A DNA stretch of 64,000 nucleotides from Geomonas paludis (GTDB lineage: Bacteria > Desulfobacterota > Desulfuromonadia > Geobacterales > Geobacteraceae), in contig NZ_BLXY01000007.1 of NCBI RefSeq assembly GCF_014193585.1, positions 62,001-126,000 on the forward strand, read 5' to 3'. Every line of letters starts with the position of its first letter. Positions within the stretch are counted from its first letter, which is position 1. The notes below the pieces were generated by a model that was given only the letters and a program-made list of their open reading frames with translations, ran no database searches and was not told the DNA's origin. Of the stretch, positions 17,971-28,744 are shown one piece after another. Both the position numbers and the translations under genes were made by a program.

Positions 17971-19737
17971 TTAAAGCAGTGCCTTCAACTCCGCGATGAG
18001 GTCGGCCAAGAGGTCGTACCCCCCCTGCCAGAAGCTCGGGTCGCTGAAGACGATGCCGGCGGGTGCGAGGGTGTCGCCGGGGGACTTGGAGCCGCCGTCG
18101 GCGAGGATGTCGCGGTAGATGGGGACGAAGCTCTCCCGTTCCTTCAGGTAGCGCTGGAACAGGGACAGCACGACGAGCTCCGCGCAGGTGTAGGAGTAGC
18201 AGTAGAAACGGGCGTGAATGAAGTGGGAGATGTAGCTCCAGCCGTAGCGGTACGGCTCGATCATCTCGACGGCGTCGCCGTAGAGCTTGGCGTTCTCCCG
18301 CCACCACAGGTCGGCGAGTTCGTTGGCCGTCAGGAGCCCGTTGACGCGCTCCAGGTGCATGCGTTCCTCGAACCTGGTAAGCACGTTCTGGCGGAAGGTG
18401 GTGGCGATGATGTCCTCGATCTTGGCGCACAGAAGCGACTTCTTCACCTCGACGTCGGTCTCCCGCTCCAGGAGCTGGCGGGTCAACAGCATCTCACCGA
18501 ACACCGAGGCGGTCTCGGCAAGCGGCAGCGGCGGGTGGTAGTTCAGCATGGTCTGGCGCTGGGCGAGCTGGTAGTGGATGCCGTGGCCGACCTCGTGGGC
18601 GATGGTGGCCACGTCGCGCAGGTTGCCGGTGAAGTTCAAAAGGAGGTACGGCGGGAGCGACGGGGTCATCCCCATGCAGAAGGCGCCGCCGCTTTTGCCG
18701 GGACGCGGCAGCACGTCCACCCGCCGCCCGGTGAAGAACGAGTCGGCCAGCTGGGCGAATTCCTCGGAGAAGCCGCGGTAGGCCTCGACGGTCATGGCGC
18801 GCGCCTCTTCGAAGCTGTACTTGCGGTCGCTTTCAGTGAGCGGCGCGTACACGTCGGTGTTCTTCAGCTTGGGGATGCCCAGCAGCTTCGCCTTGAGGCG
18901 GAAATACTCCTGGGCCAGCGGGTAGTTCTTTTCGGAAACCTGCATCAGGCTTTCCACTACCTCGTTGGGGATCTCGTTACCCAGGTTGGTCGGTTCCATC
19001 GGATGGCTGTAGTTTCTAAGCTCCATCTCCTGGGAATGATCGAGGGCCACGTTGTTGAACACCGCCGAGTAGAGGATGCTGTGCTCCTCGTGCTTTTTCA
19101 GGAAGGTGCCGAAGGCCCGCTCCCTGAGCTCCGCGTCGGGGTGGTGCAACAGCGCCAGCAGCTCCTCTCCGGTCATCTCCCGGGGCTCGCCGTCCATCTC
19201 CAGGGTGTAGCGCAGCGACGCGGAAACCTCGTCGAACAGGCGGCAGAAGGCCTGCACGCCGGTGAGGCTCTTCTGGGTAAGGAGGCTCTCCTCGCGCTCG
19301 GACAGCGTGTGCTTCTTGAACTTGCGCAGCACCGCCAGGAAGTGCCGGTAATTGGCGAGCAGGGGATCCTGCAGCAGTCGCTGGAAAGGTTCCTCCTCCA
19401 TCTGGATGATCTCGAGATCGAAGAAGAGCAGTTCGCGCCCCATGGCGTTGCCGAACTCCTGGGACTTCTGGGAGAGGCGCTTGTGCAGATCGCTTTCACT
19501 GTCGGCGGCGAAGAGCAGGTGAGCATAGAGCTGCGGCACGGTGAGCTCTTCCTGGACTTTCTCATAGCTTTGCAGCGCCTCGAGCAGTTCTTGGGCGGAG
19601 AGGGCGGCGACCTTGCCGCGGTAGCGCTCCCTGAATCCGGCAACATGTGCCGTGGCGTCTTCGAAGGCTTGGGTCAGTTCCGGGGCGGAAGGGGAAGGGT
19701 AAAGTGGTGTGGTATCCCAGTTGAGATCGCTGCTCAT
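17971..19737 (-). CDS. pepF: Oligoendopeptidase F, M3 family
   Basis: 588 residues of the thimet-oligopeptidase (M3) clan with the zinc motif TIAHEVGHGIHYQ and a downstream Glu-rich ligand region (EDIIATTFRQNVLTRFEERM). PepF-type enzymes cut short peptides in the cytoplasm. The start at 19737 (MSSDLNWDTTPLYPS) is fixed by a CAGGAGGAACA ribosome site; a longer reading frame reaching 19881 has none. A promoter at 19790-19818 serves it. No peptide transporter is nearby. Confidence 0.93.
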   Translation of the reverse strand: MSSDLNWDTTPLYPSPSAPELTQAFEDATAHVAGFRERYRGKVAALSAQELLEALQSYEKVQEELTVPQLYAHLLFAADSESDLHKRLSQKSQEFGNAMGRELLFFDLEIIQMEEEPFQRLLQDPLLANYRHFLAVLRKFKKHTLSEREESLLTQKSLTGVQAFCRLFDEVSASLRYTLEMDGEPREMTGEELLALLHHPDAELRERAFGTFLKKHEEHSILYSAVFNNVALDHSQEMELRNYSHPMEPTNLGNEIPNEVVESLMQVSEKNYPLAQEYFRLKAKLLGIPKLKNTDVYAPLTESDRKYSFEEARAMTVEAYRGFSEEFAQLADSFFTGRRVDVLPRPGKSGGAFCMGMTPSLPPYLLLNFTGNLRDVATIAHEVGHGIHYQLAQRQTMLNYHPPLPLAETASVFGEMLLTRQLLERETDVEVKKSLLCAKIEDIIATTFRQNVLTRFEERMHLERVNGLLTANELADLWWRENAKLYGDAVEMIEPYRYGWSYISHFIHARFYCYSYTCAELVVLSLFQRYLKERESFVPIYRDILADGGSKSPGDTLAPAGIVFSDPSFWQGGYDLLADLIAELKALL

Positions 19738-19789
19738 TGTTCCTCCTGACAGTCGTGGATTGTTCAATGATTTCGAGTGAATGGAACCG

Positions 19790-19818
19790 ATAGTAATGCA
19801 TGGGGTGCATGGTGTCAA
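19790..19818 (-). promoter_or_regulatory. Sigma-70-type promoter of pepF
   Basis: On the minus strand, TTGACA (19818-19813), 17-base spacer and TACTAT (19795-19790), 52 bases upstream of the pepF start. Confidence 0.62.
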
Positions 19819-20029
19819 GGAAGGGGGGTGCCTATAAGCTGTCCGGTTCGGCGGTGGTCGCGGCTCAAGCTGCCTTGACAACCAAGAGGGGTGCGATAGA
19901 ACTAGCCAATGTTAAAAAAATATAATATGCAAAGGGTTAGCCGCCGACTGTTCTTCCGGGATGGAAGCGGATGCCTCCGCTTCCGCAAGTGGTTCCTCTG
20001 TCAACCGCTAGCAGGCGAGGATGGACGTC

Positions 20030-20407
20030 ATGAAAAAGCGTCAGGTAGTTGAAGATGCGGCTTGCCGGCCCCCTTCCGGGAACGGCAACGAGTCCCACCC
20101 CGCCGGGTGGATGGGTGCTCAATGCGTGGTACTGCAGCGGCTTTTTTCCGGCCGCAACGACGTGGCCTTGTCAGGTGGGCAGCTCGCGCCGGGCGGCGAG
20201 ACCGCCTGCGGCATGGCGGGGGTCGCTTCCGGGCAGATGACGCTCAGGGAAGCCCGGGACAGGGTGGAGCGCTACATGGTGCACGATGCCATTGAGGCCT
20301 CGGGAGGGAACATGAGCAAGGCGGCCGAGGTGCTCGGCGTCAGCCGTCCCGCCCTCTACGACCTCGCCAAGAAGTACGGGTTGTGCCGGATCAAACCCCG
20401 CGACTAG
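20030..20407 (+). CDS. Orphan Fis-type helix-turn-helix protein
   Basis: 125 residues. The last 50 (MTLREARDRVERYMVHDAIE onward, with GGNMSKAAEVLGVSRPALYD) form a Fis-type HTH of the kind that ends sigma-54 activators; the wording is close to the C-termini of PrsR-like regulators. The first 75 residues match nothing I know, and there is no receiver or AAA+ domain. ATG 20030 is preferred over ATG 20021 because GCGAGG is correctly placed for it. It may be a stand-alone DNA-binding protein or the remnant of a longer regulator. A perfect TATAAT occurs upstream at 19921. The 3' end overlaps the convergent nucleotidase gene by 17 bases. Confidence 0.55.
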   Translation: MKKRQVVEDAACRPPSGNGNESHPAGWMGAQCVVLQRLFSGRNDVALSGGQLAPGGETACGMAGVASGQMTLREARDRVERYMVHDAIEASGGNMSKAAEVLGVSRPALYDLAKKYGLCRIKPRD

Positions 20408-21104
20408 TGGCAAGTTCCACGCACATGCCGCCGTCGCGCGGGATCAGTTCACTGAAGTAATGAATGGAGTGAAAACTCTCCGATTGAGCCGGCGTCGCCG
20501 TCGAGCTGAAGCGTCCGACGTGGATCAGGTAGCGGATGCCGAAGCGGCGCGCGGTCTCCAGGTTGGTCTCGCTGTCCTCTCCCAGCATGGTCCGTTCCGG
20601 ATCGTAAGACACCTTCTGCTGCAGCTTCCCCCAGAAAAGCGGATCCTCCTTGGGCAGCCCCAGGTCGTGGGCCGAGATGATCCCGTCGAAGTAGCTCCCG
20701 ATCCTGGTCAGGCGCAGTTTGATGTTGAGGGTCTTGCTGTGGGCGTTGGTGACCAGGTAGATCTTCTTGCCGTGCTGGCGCAGGAAGAGCAGGAACTCGA
20801 TCACGAAGGGGTGCACCGCGATCAGGTGGTTCACCTCCTCCTTGAGCACGGGGATGTCGAGCCCGAGTTGCGCCGACCAGTAGTCGAGGTCGGTCCAGTT
20901 GAGGGTCTGCTCCTGGGAGCGGAACATGCGGTGCAGCTTCTCCTGGGCGGCGTGCTCGCTGATGCCGTTTTTTTCGGCGTAGCGCTTGGGGACGTGTTCG
21001 AGCCAGAAGTGGTCGTCGAAGTGCCGGTCCAGCAGGGTGCCGTCCATGTCGAGGTGGACCGTGTCGATGAGGTTCCAGTCTACTTTCAGGGGGGGGAGGG
21101 GCAT
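20391..21104 (-). CDS. yrfG: HAD-superfamily GMP/IMP nucleotidase, YrfG-like
   Basis: 237 residues with HAD motif I HLDMDGTLLD, motif II LVTNAHSKTLNIKL and motif III/IV GLPKEDPLFWGKL, MLGEDSETNL. The pattern through the cap (TLNWTDLDYWSAQLGLDI) closely follows E. coli YrfG, which dephosphorylates GMP and IMP; substrate choice here is inferred. The start at 21104 (MPLPPLKVDWNLIDTV) is preferred because the reading frame upstream runs through tandem repeat DNA and into thrC. It lies downstream of thrC on the same strand. Confidence 0.85.
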   Translation of the reverse strand: MPLPPLKVDWNLIDTVHLDMDGTLLDRHFDDHFWLEHVPKRYAEKNGISEHAAQEKLHRMFRSQEQTLNWTDLDYWSAQLGLDIPVLKEEVNHLIAVHPFVIEFLLFLRQHGKKIYLVTNAHSKTLNIKLRLTRIGSYFDGIISAHDLGLPKEDPLFWGKLQQKVSYDPERTMLGEDSETNLETARRFGIRYLIHVGRFSSTATPAQSESFHSIHYFSELIPRDGGMCVELATSRGV

Positions 21105-21126
21105 GGAGGGGTTCTCTTTTTTTGGG

Positions 21127-21176
21127 GTCGGACCTGTCTGACTAGTCGGACTAGTCGGACAGGTCCGATGTCGGAC
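21127..21176. repeat. 9-bp tandem repeat, stop-adjacent (copy next to thrC)
   Basis: Copies of TCGGACTAG and TCGGACAGG in both orientations fill nearly the whole gap between thrC and the nucleotidase gene. The array touches the thrC stop codon. Same family as 17931-17970 and 57538-57580. Confidence 0.75.
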
Positions 21177-22552
21177 TAAGCCTTGGCTTTGACGAAGGCC
21201 TTTACCAGCTCCTTGTCGGCAGCCATGATTTCGCAGCGGGTTTCCTTGCCCTGCAGGGCGGCCAGTTGCGGCGGCAGCGGCGCCGGGGTGCCGATGGCGC
21301 GCTCGACCGCCTCGCCGAACTTGGCGGGGTGGGCGGTGGCCAGGCAGACCACGGCGGGGTGCCCCTTGACGCACTCCAGGGCCCCGCGCACGCCGACCGC
21401 GGTGTGCGGATCGAGCACGTAGCCGGTTTCCTTGTTGAAGGAGGCGATGGTCTCCAGGGTCATCGCTTCGTTGACGGTGCAGCTTAAAAACTCGCTCTGC
21501 ACGCGCTGCACTTCTTCGGCGCTGAAGACGATCTTACCGGTCTGCTGCAACTCGGCGAAGGCGCTTCTGACCCGCTCCGCGCTCTCGTTGAAGAGGTAGT
21601 ACAGGTAGCGCTCCAGGTTGGAGGCGAGCTGGATGTCCATGGACGGCGACACCGTCTGCACCACCTGCCCCAGCGAATAGTCGCCGCTTTGCACGAAGCG
21701 GGAGAGGATGTTGTTCTCGTTGGTGGCCAGAAGCAGTTTCTCGACGGGAAGTCCCATGCGCTTGGCGAGATAGCCGGCGAAGATGTCGCCGAAGTTGCCG
21801 GTCGGCACGGAGAAGACCACCTTGCCCTGCTCGGGGAGCCTGCCCCACGCGTAGAAGTAGTAGACCACCTGCGCCAGCACGCGCGCCCAGTTGATCGAGT
21901 TGACCGCGCCCAGGGCGTATTCCTTCTTGAACTCCAGGTCGTTGAACAGGGTTTTGACGATGTTCTGGCAGTCGTCGAAGGTCCCCTCCACGGCGATGTT
22001 GTGCACGTTGGCGTCCAGCACGCTGGTCATCTGCAGCGCCTGGATGGGGGAGGTCTTCAGGTGCGGGTGCAGGATGAAGATGTTGATGTTTTCCTTGCCG
22101 CGCACGCCCGCGATGGCGGCGCTGCCGGTGTCACCGGAGGTGGCGCCCAGGATGTTCATCTTCTCGCCGCGCTCCTTCAGCAGGTACTCGAACAGGTTGC
22201 CCAGCAGCTGCAGCGCCACGTCCTTGAAGGCGAGGGTGGGGCCGTGGAACAGCTCCAGGATGTAGACGCCGTCCTTTTGCACCAGCGGCGTGGTCTCCTG
22301 GTGCTCGAAGGTGCCGTAGGAGCGGTCGATGAGGGCTTTCAGGTCGGCGGCCGGGATGTCGGTGGCGAACAGGGAGATGATATTGAAGGCGAGCTCGCGG
22401 TAGGGGAGCTTGGCCCAGGCGGCGAGTGTTTCCGGTGCGATCTGCGGGATGCTCTCCGGCAGGATCAGGCCGCCGTCGGTGGCAAGCCCCATCATCACTG
22501 CTTCCTTGAACCCGATCGGTGCGATGTTTCCCCTGGTGCTTATGTATTTCAT
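21176..22552 (-). CDS. thrC: Threonine synthase
   Basis: 458 residues. MKYISTRGNIAPIGFKEAVM is the typical threonine synthase start, and the pyridoxal phosphate lysine lies in HGPTLAFKDVALQ; GATSGDTGSAAIAG binds the cofactor phosphate. It converts O-phosphohomoserine to threonine. The length fits the longer (class I, E. coli/yeast-like) form. The upstream region has a TATATT box but no convincing -35. The downstream nucleotidase gene may be co-transcribed. Confidence 0.95.
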   Translation of the reverse strand: MKYISTRGNIAPIGFKEAVMMGLATDGGLILPESIPQIAPETLAAWAKLPYRELAFNIISLFATDIPAADLKALIDRSYGTFEHQETTPLVQKDGVYILELFHGPTLAFKDVALQLLGNLFEYLLKERGEKMNILGATSGDTGSAAIAGVRGKENINIFILHPHLKTSPIQALQMTSVLDANVHNIAVEGTFDDCQNIVKTLFNDLEFKKEYALGAVNSINWARVLAQVVYYFYAWGRLPEQGKVVFSVPTGNFGDIFAGYLAKRMGLPVEKLLLATNENNILSRFVQSGDYSLGQVVQTVSPSMDIQLASNLERYLYYLFNESAERVRSAFAELQQTGKIVFSAEEVQRVQSEFLSCTVNEAMTLETIASFNKETGYVLDPHTAVGVRGALECVKGHPAVVCLATAHPAKFGEAVERAIGTPAPLPPQLAALQGKETRCEIMAADKELVKAFVKAKA

Positions 22553-22856
22553 GTCAGTTCTCTTTCCTGGTGCTGGTTTTTGTGCCGTTGCGGCAACGCC
22601 AATATATAACAGTTAATGCTGCAAAAGTGAAGAGATTGCTTGGTCGCGCCCTGTTGTCATGGGGGGGATGTGGTCCACTGGCAGGAGCAAAGGCAGTGTC
22701 CATGGGAGAAATGGCAAGGAAGTATTAAATTTTAGCAATGTCATGTCGGGCGACGCCCGATTTCACATCGCCGCGACAGAAAAAAATACCCGCAAGAATC
22801 AGCTGCAAATCAGGCGCGAAACCTTGAAAAACAGCTTACTTTCGGAAAAAAAGCGC

Positions 22857-22885
22857 TTGCATAAAGAAGCCTTCCATGCTACATA
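22857..22885 (+). promoter_or_regulatory. Possible promoter of the rimP-nusA-infB operon
   Basis: TTGCAT (22857-22862), 17-base spacer, TACATA (22880-22885). The -10 box is weak, but position and AT-rich setting fit a start site just ahead of the leader hairpin. Confidence 0.4.
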
Positions 22886-22910
22886 AAGGGTCACATGTTA
22901 ATGTTCACTC

Positions 22911-22941
22911 AAAAGTGAGCTCCTCCGGCTCGCTTTTTTTT
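22911..22941 (+). terminator. Terminator-like hairpin in the rimP leader
   Basis: GTGAGC pairs with GCTCGC around a seven-base loop, preceded by AAAA and followed by eight T. It sits only 16 bases before the rimP ATG and downstream of the likely promoter, so it may be an attenuator of the rimP-nusA operon or the end of an upstream transcript. Confidence 0.6.
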
Positions 22942-22956
22942 ATGGGAAAACGCTAG

Positions 22957-23436
22957 ATGGCAAAGGTTGATGTAGTAGAAAGAGTCACAGAAATTGTCGC
23001 CGAGATCGGGGGACCGCTCGGGATCGACCTGGTGGACCTGGAGTACAAGCGCGAAGGGCGCGACATGGTGCTGCGGCTGTTCCTGGAGAAGGAGGGGGGC
23101 ATCACCCTGGACGACTGCGCCGACGTGAGCCGGCAGCTCTCCGACATCCTCGACGTCGAGGACTTCATGCCGGAGCGTTACAACCTGGAGGTTTCCTCGC
23201 CGGGCATCTGCCGCCCGCTCAAGAAAATCGCCGACTACGAGCGCTTCCAGGGACACCTGGTCAAGGTGAAAACCTTCGACATGCTCACCGACGACGCGGG
23301 CAACAAGCGCAAGACGTTCACCGGCAAACTGCTCGGGGTTCAGGACGGGGTGATCAGCATCGACCTCACCGAAGGACAGCACGCCTCGATCCCGCTGGAC
23401 AAGGTGGCCAAGGCCAACCTCGAATTCGAATTCTAA
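22957..23436 (+). CDS. rimP: Ribosome maturation factor RimP
   Basis: 159 residues with the RimP pattern GIDLVDLEYKREGRDMVLRL in the N-terminal domain, DDCADVSRQLSDILDVED, and YNLEVSSPGICRPLKK before the C-terminal SH3-like domain. RimP helps mature the 30S subunit. It is the first gene of the rimP-nusA-infB operon, the standard bacterial arrangement. Its ATG lies 16 bases after a terminator-like hairpin. Confidence 0.96.
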   Translation: MAKVDVVERVTEIVAEIGGPLGIDLVDLEYKREGRDMVLRLFLEKEGGITLDDCADVSRQLSDILDVEDFMPERYNLEVSSPGICRPLKKIADYERFQGHLVKVKTFDMLTDDAGNKRKTFTGKLLGVQDGVISIDLTEGQHASIPLDKVAKANLEFEF

Positions 23437-23478
23437 AATTTACTTTGCAATTATCAGCAAGCAGAAGGAGACAGTGAC

Positions 23479-24630
23479 GTGGAAACGAGCTTTAACCTCA
23501 AGCACACGATCGACCAGATCGTAAAAGAGAAGGGCATCGATAAAAGTATTGTGGTAGAGGCGCTGGAACAGGCAGTTCTCACCGCTGCCAACAAGAAATT
23601 TCGCAATACCCGCGATCTGGAGGCGCACTACAACCCCGAGATCGGTGAGGTTGAGCTGTTCGAGTTCGTTACTGTCGTAGAAGAGGTGCAGGATTCCTAC
23701 CGCGAGATCGAGCTGGACGAGGCGCGCGAGGAGGACCCGGAGGTCGAGATCGGCGATTCCATCGGCATGAAGATGGACGCATCCGGCTTCTCCAGGATCG
23801 CCGCGCAGACCGCCAAGCAGGTGATCATCCAGCGCGTGCGTGAGGCGGAGCGCGAGACCATCTTCAACGAGTTTCAGGAACGCCAGGGCGAGATCGTCAA
23901 CGGCGTGGTGCGCCGTTTCGAGAAGGGTGACCTGATCGTGGATCTCGGCCGCGCCGAGGCGCTTTTGCCGCACAAGGAGCAGGCACCGCGCGAGGTATAC
24001 CGCCAGGGCGACCGCGTCAAGGCTCTCATCACCGAGATCCGCATGACCACCAAGGGCCCCCAGATCATGCTCTCCCGCACCCATCCCACCATGCTGGCCA
24101 AGCTGTTCGAGGCCGAGGTGCCGGAGATCGCGGAAGGGATCGTCGAGATCAAGAGCGTCGTGCGCGAGCCGGGCGGGCGCGCCAAGATCGCCGTCTACTC
24201 GCATGACGGCGACGTCGACCCGGTCGGCGCCTGCGTCGGCATGCGCGGCTCCCGTGTCCAGAACGTGGTCTCCGAGCTGCGCGGCGAGAAGATCGACATC
24301 ATCCCCTGGAGCGAGGACATTGCCCGCTTCGCCTGCAACGCCCTGGCCCCGGCCGTGGTGACCAAGGTGTATGTGGACGAAGAGGATTACGCCATGGAAG
24401 TCATCGTGGCGGACGACCAGCTCTCGCTGGCCATCGGCAAGCGCGGTCAGAACGTGCGCCTGGCGGCCAAGCTGACCGGCTGGAAGATCGACATCAAGAG
24501 CGAGACCCGCATGGCCGAGGCCGAACTGCAGCAGTTTGCCTCCTACGACGGTACCGAGTCTGAAGAAGAGGCCGCCGAGCCGGTAGAGGCGACCGAGCCG
24601 GCAGCAGTAGAGGCGACCGAAGAGGATTAG
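23479..24630 (+). CDS. nusA: Transcription termination/antitermination factor NusA
   Basis: 383 residues: N-terminal RNA polymerase-binding domain (NLKHTIDQIVKEKGIDKSIV), S1 domain (RQGEIVNGVVRRFEKGDLIV) and two KH domains (DPVGACVGMRGSRVQNVVSE; LSLAIGKRGQNVRLAAKLTG). The C-terminal acidic repeats of E. coli NusA are missing and replaced by a short acidic tail, as in many non-enteric bacteria. GTG start 23479 is preceded by AAGGAGA. NusA affects pausing, termination and antitermination, including possible feedback on this operon's leader hairpin. Confidence 0.97.
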   Translation: METSFNLKHTIDQIVKEKGIDKSIVVEALEQAVLTAANKKFRNTRDLEAHYNPEIGEVELFEFVTVVEEVQDSYREIELDEAREEDPEVEIGDSIGMKMDASGFSRIAAQTAKQVIIQRVREAERETIFNEFQERQGEIVNGVVRRFEKGDLIVDLGRAEALLPHKEQAPREVYRQGDRVKALITEIRMTTKGPQIMLSRTHPTMLAKLFEAEVPEIAEGIVEIKSVVREPGGRAKIAVYSHDGDVDPVGACVGMRGSRVQNVVSELRGEKIDIIPWSEDIARFACNALAPAVVTKVYVDEEDYAMEVIVADDQLSLAIGKRGQNVRLAAKLTGWKIDIKSETRMAEAELQQFASYDGTESEEEAAEPVEATEPAAVEATEED

Positions 24631-24631
24631 C

Positions 24632-25225
24632 ATGCCCAAGGCCACACCACAGAGAAGCTGTCTTGCCTGCCGTGAGACCAAGGACAAGGGCGAGCTGCTT
24701 CGCTTCGTGCTGGCACCGGACCGCACCCTGGTCCCCGACCTGCAGAACAAGCTCCCCGGCCGCGGGGCGTACACCTGCCTGAAGGCGTCGTGCCTGAGGC
24801 AGGCGGTCCAGAAAAAGCAGTTCTCCCGCGGCTTCAAGGGCGAGGTGCTGGGCGCCGACGCAGACGGGCTGGTGCAGCAGGTGCTGCACAAGCTCGAGGA
24901 GCGCATCGCCTCCTACATAAGCCTGGCCAACAAGGCGGGCAAGGTGGTGTCGGGTTCGGACCAGGTTCAGGATAAGTTGAAAAAAGGGGGCGCCGGCCTT
25001 TTGTTCGTCGCCACCGACATCTCGCCCGACATCGGCGACAAGTTCAGGGGGCTGGCGCAGCTCAAACAGGTCCCCTGCATCTCCCTGTTCACCAAGGAGC
25101 GCCTTGGCGAATTGCTGGGAAAGGAACTCAGAAGCGTCCTGGTTGTTATGGAAAGCGGCTTCGTGGGATCGATTGGATTGGAAATGGAAAAGTACAGGAA
25201 CTTCTTTGAGGAGGAGCGTGAGTAG
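24632..25225 (+). CDS. YlxR-L7Ae (YlxQ) fusion RNA-binding protein
   Basis: 197 residues. Residues 1-75 are a YlxR (DUF448) domain with RSCLACRETKDKGELLRFV and PGRGAYTCLKASCL; about 90-190 form an L7Ae/YlxQ-type domain (ISLANKAGKVVSGSDQV, AGLLFVATDISPD). In Bacillus these are two genes between nusA and infB; here they are one reading frame in the same slot, one base after nusA and directly abutting infB. Both domains are RNA-binding and probably aid ribosome or RNase P function; the precise role is open. Confidence 0.9.
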   Translation: MPKATPQRSCLACRETKDKGELLRFVLAPDRTLVPDLQNKLPGRGAYTCLKASCLRQAVQKKQFSRGFKGEVLGADADGLVQQVLHKLEERIASYISLANKAGKVVSGSDQVQDKLKKGGAGLLFVATDISPDIGDKFRGLAQLKQVPCISLFTKERLGELLGKELRSVLVVMESGFVGSIGLEMEKYRNFFEEERE

Positions 25226-28120
<2,895 letters not shown>

Positions 28121-28205
28121 CAGTCAAGCAAACGGGGAGAGCGGCGTCCCGCGTCCGGCATCCCGGCGGCGGAGGCCGCTCTCCCCTTATCGTTTTCGCC
28201 TCTGC

Positions 28206-28327
28206 TCCTCCCCCTGGAGGGGGGAGGCCGGGAGGGGGGCGCATGAGCGAAGATTCCCCCTCCCTGACCCTCCCCCTCCGGGCCTTCGCCCACCGTAGGG
28301 CTACGGCCCGCAGGCGGGGGCGGGGAC
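28206..28327. repeat. GC-rich imperfect palindromic intergenic element (copy 2)
   Basis: Left part CTCCTCCCCCTGGAGGGGGG-like as at 14265. The right part at 28270-28327 (CTCCCCCTCCGGGCCTTCGC, then CCACCGTAGGGCTACGGCCC, then a GC-rich end) is almost identical over some 58 bases to 35122-35180. It lies between infB and rbfA inside an operon, so it is transcribed. Confidence 0.8.
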
Positions 28328-28384
28328 ATGTAAGCAACCCCGTGCTTGGTAATAAGGGCCGGGATCACACAAGAGAGAAAGATC

Positions 28385-28744
28385 ATGGTTAAACGTTCCG
28401 ACAAGGTTGCCGAAGAGATCCACAAGATCATCTCGGAACTTCTGATAAAGGGTCTCAAGGACCCCCGCATTGGTTTCCTGACCATCACCGGTGTCAAGGT
28501 CACTCCCGATCTGAGACAGGCCACCGTCTACTTCACGGTGCACGGCGACGATGCCGCCAAGAAGAACAGCGAGGCGGGTCTCAACTCCGCCAAGGGCTAC
28601 ATCCGTAAAGAGATCGGCCAAGCCCTCAAGTTGCGTTTCACCCCCGAGGTGATGTTCAAGTACGACACCTCGTTAGATTACGGCCAGCATATCGAATCGA
28701 TTCTGAAGGAGATTGGGGCTACGGATGACGGCGACCACAGCTGA
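28385..28744 (+). CDS. rbfA: 30S ribosome-binding factor A
   Basis: 119 residues with RbfA blocks RSDKVAEEIHKIISELL, DPRIGFLTITGVKVTPDLR and LRFTPEVMFKYDTSLDYG. It binds the 30S subunit near the 16S 5' end during maturation. ATG 28385 is chosen; the upstream extension to 28346 lies in repeat-rich DNA. It overlaps the following gene by 20 bases, implying coupled translation. Confidence 0.96.
   Translation: MVKRSDKVAEEIHKIISELLIKGLKDPRIGFLTITGVKVTPDLRQATVYFTVHGDDAAKKNSEAGLNSAKGYIRKEIGQALKLRFTPEVMFKYDTSLDYGQHIESILKEIGATDDGDHS

Larger units (their letters stand above)
22553..22956. other. Gene-free divergent region between thrC and rimP
   Basis: About 400 bases, AT-richer than the flanks. It holds the minus-strand start region of thrC, a small CGGGC/GCCCG palindrome near 22746-22758, a weak plus-strand promoter (22857-22885) and a terminator-like hairpin (22911-22941) ahead of rimP. 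I see no open reading frame with a ribosome site. Confidence 0.6.
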
